Assembly: GCA_020725525.1 (NCBI GenBank)
Contig: DYEX01000009.1
Location: 1-57,548, forward strand
DNA length: 57,548 nt
Source: Desulfovirgula sp.
GTDB taxonomy: Bacteria; Bacillota; Desulfotomaculia; Desulfotomaculales; Desulfovirgulaceae
Direction: 5' to 3'
Shown: positions 7,613-16,605 of the stretch, one piece after another
Layout: the number at the start of each line of letters is the position of its first letter
How positions within the stretch are numbered: the first letter of the stretch is position 1
Position numbers and translations under genes: made by a program
The notes under the pieces: generated by a model
Database searches by the model: none
Told to the model about the DNA's origin: nothing
The model's input: only the letters and a program-made list of their open reading frames with translations

Positions 7613-10168
7613 TCATTCCACCCCCCGGTAGTAATGGCCCCTGGTGAGGCCGGCGGGACTGTACTGCTGCAGGCGTTCCCGCAGCCGGGAAAGCTCGCCG
7701 GCATCCCCGGCCGGGTTCAAGGACAGGGCCCGGCGGTAGGCCTGCACGGTAGCCCGGGCATACTCAGCCCCCCGTCCCCGGGCATCAATGCGCAAAGAGG
7801 CCACCCCGATCTCCACGAATTTATGCACCTCATCCACCAGGCAGAGATCCCGGGAATTAAACAGATGCATGCGGCAGAACTGGTCCACTTCCAGGGGGAA
7901 AACGGCCCCCACCCGGTCCTTGAGGCCGCAGCGCCGGCCCTGGCAGGGACCTGCGCAGTTCCGGCCGGGAGCCAGGCCCCCCAAAAGGCTCCCCAGGGCG
8001 CAATACCGGGAAACCATCAACTCCACCGCCCCCTGGACCAGGACCTCGGCGGCAAAGTGACCCCGGGCCACCAGGGCGGCCACCCGCTCCATGGTCAATT
8101 CCGGGGAGAGAGCCAGCTGGACGGCACCCTGGTCAAAAAGATAAGCGGCGGTACGGAGGTTGAAAACGTTGAAGGCCAGGTCGGCATACAAGGGCAGGCC
8201 CGTGCGGGCCACCCGGTCAATTAACCCGAGGTTCCCCGCCAGTACGCCCTGGGCCGGCAGGTTGGCAGCCAGATCCAGCAGCCGCTCCACGGCAGCCATT
8301 TCCGGGTCATGGATTATCCGGGGCGTGGAAAGGATAAAGCGAACGCCGTGTTTTTTGCAGATTTCTGCCCCCCGGCGGATTTCCTCTTCCCCCACGGGAG
8401 GACCGGAACGAAAACTTTCTCCCCCAAAATAGACCTGATCCACTCCGGCGGAAACGGCGGCCTCCAGGGAAGCCAGGTCGGTAACCGCTATGGAAAGCAA
8501 AGGCCGCCTGCCGGGGGACCAGCCGGTAGGCAGGGCCCGGCCCGTGGCCTTCACCCGGGCTCCCGCCAGCCTGCGCGCAAAGACGTCCTGCGGCAGTGGC
8601 GGCGCCGGCCTGGCCGATTTGATCCTGGACGCTTCCAGTTCCTCGACGGCCCGGCGGCGGGCCTCATTAATTTCCCCCACGGGTACAATGACATTATCGT
8701 CCAGCTCGCAGCGGACATCCTTCAAGGCAAAGGGGGTGTTCCCCAGGCGGTCGAGCTGTCCTTTTAAAAATTCCGGGGTTAGGGGTCTTTTGGCGGCAGG
8801 CTGGGCGGGAGTAATACCGGTCCCCACCCCGCTGTGCCCGGCTTCATCCTCGACCCGCACCCGGACAGGCTCCCCCAGCCGGACCCGCACATGGAACACC
8901 ACCGGGCTCTTGTGCACTTCCCGGGGGGAGGCAAAGGTAGCCCGGGCCCGTTCCATTAAAGACGCATCGTGGGTTTTAAACAGGCGGTCCTGGGGCCGCA
9001 CCTCCCGGGGCAGGGAAATCTCCACCACCGCACCGGCGGGGGCCTGTTCCACCTGCCGCTCCTTTTCCCAGATGGCGTGCACTTCTACACCCACCCGGCC
9101 GCCCCGGCTCACCCAAACCTCCACCCCGTCGCCCACCCGCAGGGGTTCTTCCAGGGCCACTTCCGCCCGGCCGGTGCGGGGATGGTAGCGAACTACCCGG
9201 CCGAGAAACAAACCCCGGTTGTTGGGCCGCTTATAACTCATCAGCTCGTACCCGGGACGGCCGTAGAAGTAGCCGGTGGTAAAGTCCCGGTTGAAAATCT
9301 GGGCCAGATCCCTGGCTTCTTCCGGCGTAACGCAAAAATCCTCCTCTACCATGGCCCGGTCGATGAGGTTCCGGTAGATCCGCACCACTGTGGCCACGTA
9401 CTCCGGCCGTTTCATGCGCCCCTCTATTTTAAAGGAGTTAATGCCGGCGCGGATGAGATCGGGGAGGTGACCGGAGAGATTGAGATCCCGCGGGCTTAGC
9501 AGGTACTCCCCCACCTCCCGGGGATCCACCACCGGCCGTCCCCTTTCATCCACCAGGGTATAGCGCAGGCGGCAGGGCTGGGCACAGCGGCCCCGGTTGC
9601 CGCTGCGGCCGCCGATCATACTGGAGAGCAGGCACTGGCCGGAGTAACAAACGCACAGGGCACCGTGGATGAAAACCTCCAGGTCTGCCCCGGTAGCCTC
9701 CTTGATGGCCCTGATCTCCTCCAGGCTCATTTCTCGAGCCAGTACTACCCGGCGAAAACCCAGGGCCAGGAGTTTTTCCACCCCCGCCCGGTTATGGACG
9801 GTCACCTGGGTGCTGGCATGCAGGGGCAACTCCGGAAGCACCTGCCGGGCCAGGGTGGCCAGCCCCAGATCCTGCACGATCACCCCGTCGGCTCCGGTCT
9901 GCTGCAGAAAATGGAGAAAACGGGCCGCATCTTCAAGCTCTTCATCCGACAGGAGAATATTGACGGTAACGTAGACCTTAACACCCCGGATGTGGGCATA
10001 ATCTACGGCCCGTTGCAGATCCTCGCGATCAAAATTGGCCGCACCCTGGCGGGCGTTATAAAGTTTGCCGCCCAGGTAAACGGCATCGGCGCCATTTTGT
10101 ACCGCCGCCACCAATGCCTCCCAATCACCGGCAGGGGCCAGCAGTTCAGGTTTACCGGTGCGGCTCAA
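7613..10168 (-). CDS. U32 peptidase-family protein with DUF3656 (RlhA/YrrO-like)
   Basis: The N-terminal half is a U32 TIM-barrel-like domain (ELLAPAGDWEALVAAVQNGAD, GALCVCYSGQCLLSS) with clustered cysteines GRCAQPC. The C-terminal half repeats the fold in weaker form and has a second cysteine cluster (RNCAGPCQGRRC). Large U32 proteins of this kind include RlhA, which hydroxylates 23S rRNA C2501, so the family name 'peptidase' may mislead. It is 851 residues. The start is TTG with GGAGGG 9 bases upstream. It is 19 bp downstream of the NIF3-like gene and abuts mutS2, so the three probably form an operon. Confidence 0.85.
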   Translation of the reverse strand: MSRTGKPELLAPAGDWEALVAAVQNGADAVYLGGKLYNARQGAANFDREDLQRAVDYAHIRGVKVYVTVNILLSDEELEDAARFLHFLQQTGADGVIVQDLGLATLARQVLPELPLHASTQVTVHNRAGVEKLLALGFRRVVLAREMSLEEIRAIKEATGADLEVFIHGALCVCYSGQCLLSSMIGGRSGNRGRCAQPCRLRYTLVDERGRPVVDPREVGEYLLSPRDLNLSGHLPDLIRAGINSFKIEGRMKRPEYVATVVRIYRNLIDRAMVEEDFCVTPEEARDLAQIFNRDFTTGYFYGRPGYELMSYKRPNNRGLFLGRVVRYHPRTGRAEVALEEPLRVGDGVEVWVSRGGRVGVEVHAIWEKERQVEQAPAGAVVEISLPREVRPQDRLFKTHDASLMERARATFASPREVHKSPVVFHVRVRLGEPVRVRVEDEAGHSGVGTGITPAQPAAKRPLTPEFLKGQLDRLGNTPFALKDVRCELDDNVIVPVGEINEARRRAVEELEASRIKSARPAPPLPQDVFARRLAGARVKATGRALPTGWSPGRRPLLSIAVTDLASLEAAVSAGVDQVYFGGESFRSGPPVGEEEIRRGAEICKKHGVRFILSTPRIIHDPEMAAVERLLDLAANLPAQGVLAGNLGLIDRVARTGLPLYADLAFNVFNLRTAAYLFDQGAVQLALSPELTMERVAALVARGHFAAEVLVQGAVELMVSRYCALGSLLGGLAPGRNCAGPCQGRRCGLKDRVGAVFPLEVDQFCRMHLFNSRDLCLVDEVHKFVEIGVASLRIDARGRGAEYARATVQAYRRALSLNPAGDAGELSRLRERLQQYSPAGLTRGHYYRGVE

Positions 10169-10187
10169 GGAATAAGTCCCTCCAATG

Positions 10188-11144
10188 CTAAGATCTCCGG
10201 CTGAATCTTAAAAGCCCCGCGCAGGGGATGATTTCCACGCCCCTGGCCTCCAGTTCGTCCAGGAACAGGTTCATGCCCAGGGAATCGCTGGCCATGTGGC
10301 CGGCAATGATCACGTTGATGTGGTTTTTTTCCGCCTCTTTGCGGTGTTTTTCGCCCATATGCATGACCAGAAGCGTTCCCACTCCGGCCTGGGCCAGCCT
10401 GGCGTAGGCATCCTCCGAGCCGCTGGTGCCCCCGGTCATGTCCACCATGATCCTGCCGGCACGGCGTTCCCTGGCTCCCACCACAATGGTCGGGCCGGCC
10501 TTATATTTCATGGCCTCCCTGTATTCCGGCTGTTCTTTGAGCAGTTTTAAAACATCCCCCAGAGTTTCCGGCTGCTTTTCATCCATCAGCTTCTGCAGAA
10601 AAGTAGCCACCAGGTTATCGGCGGCCGTGTGCACGCTCATGAAAGCCAGCCCTAAAATCCGGGCGGCATCCACGGCCCGGTTGTGGTTCAGGGGCAGGAT
10701 GCCCCGCCTGACCTCGGCAATGCGGGAGGACATGATTCCCTCGGCCACGTTAATGGGCACGCCGAAGCGGGCCAGCACATCCTCCTGCAGGTGCATCACC
10801 TGGTAAAGGGAGGCCATGGCCTTCCCTTCCGGGTGGTGGGAGATGATCAGGTCCACCGGTTGCCCCTTTTCCCCCAGCCGGTCGGCCAGCAAAACTTCCC
10901 CCACTTCCATATCAATACCCACCAGCACCCGGCGCACTTCCTTTTCCGGATCCCCTACCAGTATGCGGGTATCATCGTAGGGGTTGACCAGCCGCTCCAG
11001 GTCATATTCCTCTTTCTCATCTTCCTTCATTTTTTCGTACTTTTCCTTTTCCCGGGCCAGGAATTTTTGCACGGCCTCCAGGCCGCGGGGATCGTTTTCC
11101 ATGCCTTTGGCAATGGCCAGTTCGTAGATTTCCCGGATCTTCAT
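10188..11144 (-). CDS. NIF3-like dinuclear-metal protein
   Basis: A 318-residue protein with the metal-site motifs of the NIF3/YbgI (GTP cyclohydrolase I type 2 homolog) family: SHHPEG near residue 103 and HMGEKH plus AGHMASD near the C-terminus. Family members form toroidal hexamers and bind two metal ions, but their reaction is not firmly known. The N-terminus is a charged helical region (about 20-60) not seen in short family members. The ATG has AGGAGG upstream. It is the first gene of the probable NIF3-U32-mutS2 operon. Confidence 0.75.
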   Translation of the reverse strand: MKIREIYELAIAKGMENDPRGLEAVQKFLAREKEKYEKMKEDEKEEYDLERLVNPYDDTRILVGDPEKEVRRVLVGIDMEVGEVLLADRLGEKGQPVDLIISHHPEGKAMASLYQVMHLQEDVLARFGVPINVAEGIMSSRIAEVRRGILPLNHNRAVDAARILGLAFMSVHTAADNLVATFLQKLMDEKQPETLGDVLKLLKEQPEYREAMKYKAGPTIVVGARERRAGRIMVDMTGGTSGSEDAYARLAQAGVGTLLVMHMGEKHRKEAEKNHINVIIAGHMASDSLGMNLFLDELEARGVEIIPCAGLLRFSRRS

Positions 11145-11519
11145 TATTAATCCTCCTGTTCTTGAAAAAAATCAAGGTTTGATGCGGCGTGCGTATGGCA
11201 CAGGCAGTGGAAATGTATGCCGGGCACCTGCTTCGCGGGCAACTTTTTGGACGGCGTTTCCCATCACTGCACTCCTGAACGGTATCCCTGTTTCTGACCG
11301 AATACCCGCTGAACGGTTTTTTTGGTTTTTCTTTTTGTTATACTCCCTTTCTCGTGAAAGGTTATTCCAGCTGGAGCCGGGCAGGACAGAATTAAACTTC
11401 GCCCTGCCCGGCGGGATTTCCTCCGATAAAAAACTGTTTTTACCGGTCACGCAGGATGCACCCATCCCTACACCTGATATATATTCCGGCGGAAGCAACG
11501 ACCACGGGCACGTACTTCC
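11145..11519. other. Gene-poor interval between the NIF3 gene and the hydantoin-type operon
   Basis: I find no convincing gene here. Overlapping frames on both strands are open for about 100-150 codons but have no family resemblance and no good ribosome-binding site. Features seen: a CTTGA/TCAAG inverted repeat with a T-rich loop just before the NIF3 ribosome-binding site (11161-11176), a run of T-tracts near 11317-11338, and two copies of CCGTTCAG on the minus strand about 28 bp apart. The promoter for the NIF3 operon should be here but I cannot place it. Confidence 0.5.
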
Positions 11520-11553
11520 TAAAAGAATTGAGGGGGATTATAGCTCCCCCCCG
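11520..11553 (-). terminator. Possible terminator of the hydantoin-type operon
   Basis: On the minus strand GGGGGA pairs with TCCCCC around GCTATAA, followed a few bases later by CTTTT. The T-run is short and offset, so this is a weak call. It lies 35 bp after the racemase stop codon. Confidence 0.45.
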
Positions 11554-11587
11554 CACTTTCCTGTTTTTTCTCAAGACCAGGCCTCTT

Positions 11588-12319
11588 CTACTTCTGGTCC
11601 CACCACTTGCGAGGCTTGGCAGGCGGAACCATGTAGGTAAGCCGGCTGTGTTTAACCCCCATAGCAATGTAATTTTCCACCATCTTCATGGCTGCAAAGG
11701 CAGGATCGATAACCGGCACGTCATATCCCGCCCCTTTCAGCCTGTCATGGAGATTTTTCGCCATCCCCATCATTCCCGTACACCCCAGGATGAGTACATG
11801 GGCTTTGTCTTTTATAATTGCCTCAAGGCTCTCCTGGTAAAGAGCGTTTTCCAGCTTTGTCCGGTCCCCTAAATCCAAAACCGGAATATTAACGTAGCGA
11901 ATAGAAACGAGTTTACTCATCAAGCCTAATTTTTTTGCCAGGTCTTCAATCATAGGGACCACGTTAGGTAAAACAGTAACTATCCCCAGGTGCTGTCCCA
12001 ACCCCGCCGCCAGCAGCATAGCCGGCTCGAATCCTCCGCATACCGGTATGTCCACCACTTCCCGGGCGGCTTTCACTCCCGGGTCACCAAAACAATCGAT
12101 AATCACCCCGTCAAAACCTTCTTCAGCAGCCTTTTGCACTTTATTTAAAATGTCTGGTACCGCCAGGGCTTCATCGTATTCGCTTTCGATGGATGCCGGC
12201 CCGTAATCGAGGTGCTGAACATCAAATTCCACCCCCGGTCCGGCGTAACTCCGGAACTCACGGCGGATTTCTTCATCAAATACGTCGGAAGTGATGGGCA
12301 TTATTACCTTAATTCTCAT
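11588..12319 (-). CDS. Asp/Glu/hydantoin racemase family protein
   Basis: A cofactor-independent racemase fold with two catalytic cysteines: DCFGDPG (Cys76) and LGCTGM (Cys180). Family members racemise aspartate, glutamate, 5-substituted hydantoins or allantoin. At 243 residues it is the usual size for hydantoin/allantoin racemases. The ATG has AAAGGAGG upstream. It is the last gene of the minus-strand operon permease-DUF917-HyuA-racemase, which argues for a cyclic amide or hydantoin-like substrate. The exact substrate cannot be read from sequence. Confidence 0.85.
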   Translation of the reverse strand: MRIKVIMPITSDVFDEEIRREFRSYAGPGVEFDVQHLDYGPASIESEYDEALAVPDILNKVQKAAEEGFDGVIIDCFGDPGVKAAREVVDIPVCGGFEPAMLLAAGLGQHLGIVTVLPNVVPMIEDLAKKLGLMSKLVSIRYVNIPVLDLGDRTKLENALYQESLEAIIKDKAHVLILGCTGMMGMAKNLHDRLKGAGYDVPVIDPAFAAMKMVENYIAMGVKHSRLTYMVPPAKPRKWWDQK

Positions 12320-12354
12320 TTAATTCTTTCCTCCTTTTTGATATTTTATACTGA

Positions 12355-13911
12355 CTATACTTGCCTCAAATCGCCCGCCGCCTTAACCCTTATGCGCGTC
12401 GCGTTGCCGGGAAGGTATGCCAGTGGCACATCCTCCACCTCCACAACCTGCACTGTGGAGGGTTCGGCCCCGGCCTTTACCGCCTCTTCACAGGCCATGG
12501 CCCTGGCTTGTTTTAGAGCCTCTTCGCGGCTTATTTCACTGAGGGCAAATATCCGCTCCACCTGACCGCTTACCTGGGCAATGGCGGCTCCCAGGGCATT
12601 GGCCACATCGTAGTGGGCCGGACGAATTATCTTTGATACTCCCTCTATCTCATCTGTAACAAGGATACTCCCACCCCCAACGAGTATAAGGGGTAAGGGT
12701 TCGGCTGAAAGTTTCATTTTATCAATTGCCTCATTAACAAGCTGCATCATTTTGTGCAGGCAACGCCGGGCAAAACTTTCCTCTATATGGCTTACCAGCG
12801 AAGGATCGCCAATCTCCGCCAGGCCCAATCTTACGGCAATGTCGGTAGCAGTCAGGACGTTACCACCAAAAACAAGGGCTTCCTCCGTTAACCGGTAACC
12901 CACGCTTTGGGGGCCGACCCGGATATCCCCATTTACTTCCTGTATAATCGTTCCCCCGCCCAGCCCAATGGAAATCAAATCAGGCATGCGGAAGTTGGTG
13001 CGCACCCCTCCTATTTCTACGGCCACTGAGGATTCCCTGGGGAAGCCGTTAACAATTACCCCAATATCACTGGTGGTGCCTCCTACGTCCAGAACAATGG
13101 CATTTTGCTGCCCGCTTAAAAAGGAGGCCCCACGGATGCTGTTGGTTGGCCCGCAGGCAATGGTAAGAATAGGATAACGGATGGCGTAGTCAATGGACAT
13201 AAGCGTACCGTCGTTTTGACACAGGTAAACCCGGGCGTTTTTAACCCCTTCCTGCTCCAGAGCGGTCTTAAAACCGAGGGCTGTGGTCCGGGCCACTTCT
13301 GCCAGCGCCGCATTTAGAATGGTGGCGTTTTCTCTTTCGAGAAGCCCAATGGAACCAATTTCATGGGATAAGGAAATGGGGATGTTGCCCAGTTCGTTCT
13401 CTATTATCCCGGCCGCCCGTTTTTCGTGATCGGCAGATATGGGAGAAAAGACCGAGGTTATGGCTACTGCATCAACCTTGCCTTTGAAGGCCCGGGCTGT
13501 AGAGCTTACCTCCTCAGGGTCAAAGGCCGCAATCTCGCGGCCGTCAAACTCATGGCCCCCGCTTACCAGGTAATACTCTTCACCAATTGCCTTTACCAGG
13601 TCAGGCGGCCATGCAGCCATGGGAGCTATAGCCCCGGTAGCCGGTTTCCCAATGCGCAGTATGCCCACGCGGCATAGTCGCTTGCGCTCGACTATCGCAT
13701 TGGTGCAATGGGTTGTTCCCAGCATGGCGTAAGCAATTTCATCTTTGTTGATGCCTGCCTCGCTTAAAACTCTGCTCAATGCCGTATAAATTCCCGTAGT
13801 TACATCTTTGGTAGTGGGGGTTTTAACCCTGGCCATGAGGTTAAGCTTCTCATCAATAATTACTGCATCCGTGTTGGTACCACCTACGTCTATGCCAAGC
13901 CGGTAACTCAC
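12355..13911 (-). CDS. Hydantoinase/oxoprolinase family protein (HyuA-type)
   Basis: An ATP-dependent cyclic-amide hydrolase subunit of the HyuA/5-oxoprolinase A type. Both phosphate-binding motifs of the ASKHA-like fold are present: DVGGTNTD (residues 8-15) and DVGGTTSD (275-282), with the family region VFSPIS (154-159) and NDGTLMS (233-239). It is 518 residues, shorter than bacterial HyuA of about 690, like HyuA proteins paired with DUF917. No HyuB-type gene is present. The GTG start overlaps the stop of the DUF917 gene (GTGA) and has GGAGGAG upstream, so translation is coupled. Confidence 0.88.
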   Translation of the reverse strand: MSYRLGIDVGGTNTDAVIIDEKLNLMARVKTPTTKDVTTGIYTALSRVLSEAGINKDEIAYAMLGTTHCTNAIVERKRLCRVGILRIGKPATGAIAPMAAWPPDLVKAIGEEYYLVSGGHEFDGREIAAFDPEEVSSTARAFKGKVDAVAITSVFSPISADHEKRAAGIIENELGNIPISLSHEIGSIGLLERENATILNAALAEVARTTALGFKTALEQEGVKNARVYLCQNDGTLMSIDYAIRYPILTIACGPTNSIRGASFLSGQQNAIVLDVGGTTSDIGVIVNGFPRESSVAVEIGGVRTNFRMPDLISIGLGGGTIIQEVNGDIRVGPQSVGYRLTEEALVFGGNVLTATDIAVRLGLAEIGDPSLVSHIEESFARRCLHKMMQLVNEAIDKMKLSAEPLPLILVGGGSILVTDEIEGVSKIIRPAHYDVANALGAAIAQVSGQVERIFALSEISREEALKQARAMACEEAVKAGAEPSTVQVVEVEDVPLAYLPGNATRIRVKAAGDLRQV

Positions 13912-15002
13912 TGCTTTTCTCCTCCTTGCGCCAGCACTTCCACCGGTACATAATCGAGATCATAACCGAAATAGCGGGGCCCTACTGTCTCCAGACCTTC
14001 AGGTGTGCGCCATTTTTCGTCGCAAGGTATGCCCAGTACAAGAACACGGTTGCCATACCTCAGCCCTTCCGTAGTAATGGGTATGGCCGTTTCCAGATTG
14101 ACAATGCATATCAGGTCGGGCACGGTGGCCACTACCCTTTCTCCCCTTATGGCAACGAGGTTTTCATTCTGAAACTTGACCTGTAACACTTCGCCCCTGT
14201 ATTCCTCTATTCCCTCGATTTTAGCTTCACCCCGGGCAAAGCCACCCTCCGTCCGCCGCAAAACATCTACTACTTTACCTTTGAACAGCTCAAAACCACC
14301 GGTTGCTTTGAGAAGGGCTTCAGCCGGGTTTTCCCCGCGCTGGCGGGCTTCACGAATCACCTTACCTATTTTCGCGGAATAAGATACAATATTTTTTATG
14401 CCGGCCTTTTTCAGTACCTCTCCCGTCATGGGGTAAATGCTCAACATAACCGAACCGCCCATGACCACGGTGGCGTTCCTGGCCAGGCTTTCGGTCCAGA
14501 AATTGTTAATAGTTTCCAGAATAATGGTATTTCCCTTCTCATCGGCAATGACCATGGGAGTGGCCGATACCCCGTAGAGGTGAAAAGTAACCATCTGCAG
14601 TTCGGGGAAGGCACGTCCCATGCCATCGCAATCCACAAGAGGTATACCCAAACGTGCGGCAACGGCAATAGGGATCATGGAATTTACCCCGCCTGCTTCA
14701 ATGGGCAGGGTGGCAAAAATATCTTTGCCCAGGTAGTTTTTAAGCCCATTAAAGGCCCGAAAAACTTCCTCACCGTTTGGTACTTTTTCGATCAGGACGG
14801 TAGGAGCTCCCATCATGGCCGTTGGCACTACCACCGCCTCGTCCGGCACCTCGTCGGGGCTTATAAGGGTGACCGGGCCGCATTCCTTTACGGCCTGGAG
14901 AGCCATAAGTTTTCCCAGGTAGGGGTCGCCGCCCCCACCGGTACCCAGGAGGGCGGCACCTATGGCAATGTCTTCAATGGTCTGCGCGTCAATCCTGGTC
15001 AT
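13908..15002 (-). CDS. DUF917 family protein, copy 1
   Basis: A 364-residue DUF917 protein. Conserved features are LGTGGGGDPYLG near residues 19-30, LVDCDGMGRAFPELQM in the middle, and GPRYFGYDLDY near the C-terminus. DUF917 genes are commonly found next to HyuA-type genes; the biochemical role is not established, and a partner-subunit role is an inference. It overlaps hyuA by 4 bp and follows the permease by 12 bp, with AAGGAGG before its ATG, so it is firmly within the operon. Compare copy 2 at 18280-19380. Confidence 0.9.
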   Translation of the reverse strand: MTRIDAQTIEDIAIGAALLGTGGGGDPYLGKLMALQAVKECGPVTLISPDEVPDEAVVVPTAMMGAPTVLIEKVPNGEEVFRAFNGLKNYLGKDIFATLPIEAGGVNSMIPIAVAARLGIPLVDCDGMGRAFPELQMVTFHLYGVSATPMVIADEKGNTIILETINNFWTESLARNATVVMGGSVMLSIYPMTGEVLKKAGIKNIVSYSAKIGKVIREARQRGENPAEALLKATGGFELFKGKVVDVLRRTEGGFARGEAKIEGIEEYRGEVLQVKFQNENLVAIRGERVVATVPDLICIVNLETAIPITTEGLRYGNRVLVLGIPCDEKWRTPEGLETVGPRYFGYDLDYVPVEVLAQGGEKQ

Positions 15003-15014
15003 TTTAATTCCTCC

Positions 15015-16337
15015 TTACGCTTTCGAATCTATGAAACGAATGGTTTCCCGGCCGCTAAGGGCAGCACACAATTTCATTCCTGCCCAGTAAACTATTCCAG
15101 CAGCGATCAGGGAATTCAGGGCTGGAATACCGCCCTTGATAAAATAACCTACCAGGAAGCCTGCCAGCCAGGCCAATAAGGCCAGAGGATTCAAACGTTC
15201 GGAGACTGCCGGTAAACTGTTTTGCAGGCGGCTTTCTTCCAGTTCCTTTCTGAACCGTTTGAGTATAAAGTAGTCAACCACTATAATACCTGCAATAGGA
15301 GGTACAGCTACTCCCAGTAAGACCAGAAAGCTAATAAATTTATCAAGAATGCCCATAATTGAAAGTATAGTTCCCAGTACCCCAATAATAAGGGTAATTA
15401 CGCCGCGATTGGCTTTATACCCAAAAGCCGCATCCAGAAAGTTTGTTACTCCTAATGAAGCAACATAAAGATTAAGGTCATTTATTTTAATTGTGGAAAA
15501 TATTACTAGAAGAGCAGCCAGCCAGCCTCCGAGTTTATACATGATCACAACTATATCACTGCTCTTCACTGCATGAGCCATCATGGCCCCGAGGAAATTG
15601 ATAATAATCTCTCCCAGCAATAAACTTAGCAATGTCATCCAGAAAACATCCCTGGCATTGCGGTTGAATCTGCTGAGGTCAGGCGTTACAACTGCGCCTA
15701 CCATAAAGCCTCCGGCAACCATGGTGGCTCCCACCCCTATACTCAAAGGCGAACCAGAAGGAGCAGAAGTAAACAGCTCTGATATGTTATAATGTCCTAT
15801 CATTTGATAGGTGGCATAGAATAAGGCCAGCAAAAAGGCAGGAACAGCTATATTTGCCGTGTAACTCAACATGCGGTAACCATAAACTACGATAACGGTA
15901 ATAGCCAGGCCGGTGATGAGAGCCATCAGCTGGAAATTGCCCCTGCCGCCAAAGGCAGCGATAAGTCCATTGGCAAAAATGGAATTTTGAATACCAAACC
16001 ACCCGATACAGGAAATGCCTATTATAAGGCCGATGATACTGGAACCGAGTTGCCCAAAGCCCGTCCACCTGGTGAGAAAGCTGGTAGACATCCCTTCCCA
16101 GGCCCCAGCCACCCCCACCAGGAAACTTACAATTTCCAGTATCACTACCCCCAGAATTGTGGCCAGTATGGCATCTCTTACCGTCATCCCATGCCCCAGG
16201 ACAGCTCCTGTCATGAGAAGGGGCAAGCACACCACTCCGCCAAAACGAATCATAAAGACCTCCCACATGGGGCGCCGCGCACCTAATGGTATGCGGCTTA
16301 AAGCGAAATCGTCAGTACCTTGTTTAAGCACTACCAT
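15015..16337 (-). CDS. NCS1-family permease (cytosine/purine/hydantoin type)
   Basis: A 440-residue inner-membrane protein with about 12 hydrophobic segments and the NCS1 (CodB-like) pattern: an N-terminal LGARRPMWEVFMIRFGG region, a Gly-rich first helix, and GWFGIQ in helix 3. Such carriers take up cytosine, allantoin, hydantoins or related rings by cation symport. It is the first gene of the operon and lies behind a sigma-54 type promoter. The ATG at 16337 has GGGAGG 4-5 bases upstream; a GTG three codons later is a possible alternative. Confidence 0.88.
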   Translation of the reverse strand: MVVLKQGTDDFALSRIPLGARRPMWEVFMIRFGGVVCLPLLMTGAVLGHGMTVRDAILATILGVVILEIVSFLVGVAGAWEGMSTSFLTRWTGFGQLGSSIIGLIIGISCIGWFGIQNSIFANGLIAAFGGRGNFQLMALITGLAITVIVVYGYRMLSYTANIAVPAFLLALFYATYQMIGHYNISELFTSAPSGSPLSIGVGATMVAGGFMVGAVVTPDLSRFNRNARDVFWMTLLSLLLGEIIINFLGAMMAHAVKSSDIVVIMYKLGGWLAALLVIFSTIKINDLNLYVASLGVTNFLDAAFGYKANRGVITLIIGVLGTILSIMGILDKFISFLVLLGVAVPPIAGIIVVDYFILKRFRKELEESRLQNSLPAVSERLNPLALLAWLAGFLVGYFIKGGIPALNSLIAAGIVYWAGMKLCAALSGRETIRFIDSKA

Positions 16338-16377
16338 CCTACCTCCCTGAAAATATTCTGGACACCGCAGCAGTTAG

Positions 16378-16394
16378 AGCAAGAATTGTACCAG
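16378..16394 (-). promoter_or_regulatory. Sigma-54 (-24/-12) promoter of the hydantoin-type operon
   Basis: On the minus strand CTGGTAC, then AATTC, then TTGCT matches the RpoN consensus (TGGCAC-N5-TTGCW) with a single TGGTAC variation. The predicted start is near 16367, giving a leader of about 30 nt that includes GGGAGG before the permease ATG. The divergent neighbour encodes a sigma-54 activator, which fits. Confidence 0.82.
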
Positions 16395-16415
16395 CATTTT
16401 CAGCACCGGAAAATG
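16395..16415. repeat. Short inverted repeat directly upstream of the sigma-54 promoter
   Basis: CATTTT and AAAATG flank a 9-base centre. The repeat touches the -24 element, which is closer than a usual enhancer site for a sigma-54 activator, so its role is uncertain. The rest of the intergenic space up to 16605 is AT-rich with T-tracts and holds no gene. Confidence 0.35.
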
Positions 16416-16605
16416 ATGTGGATAACGGATTCCGGGCGGCAAGCCAGGGTTGAGAACAGGAAATTAGAGATTAGAAATGCGAAATATAACCCTATCAGCA
16501 GGCTTGTTTTTTTTCATTCATTTCTCATTTTTCTCTTGTTTTTTCATGTTTTCATAGCTAGAATAAATGATAAATAATTGAAAGCGGAAAGTATGGTGTT
16601 GAGCG

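Noticed and set aside
8490-9188. 232-codon plus-strand frame inside the U32 gene
   Set aside because: Its composition is Arg/Ser/Thr-rich and without motifs, the usual look of antisense frames; the minus-strand U32 gene explains the region.
11179-11640. 153-codon plus-strand frame between the NIF3 gene and the racemase
   Set aside because: It overlaps the 3' end of the racemase gene antisense, has no family resemblance, and has no good ribosome-binding site.
12355-13911. HyuA-type gene as N-methylhydantoinase or 5-oxoprolinase specifically
   Set aside because: The family motif supports an ATP-dependent cyclic-amide hydrolase, but the substrate cannot be told from sequence, so no specific enzyme name is given.
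16440-16560. AT-rich tract before the sigma-54 activator as a possible mobile element
   Set aside because: It contains T-tracts and GAAATTAGA-like words but no terminal inverted repeats or target duplication that I could confirm.
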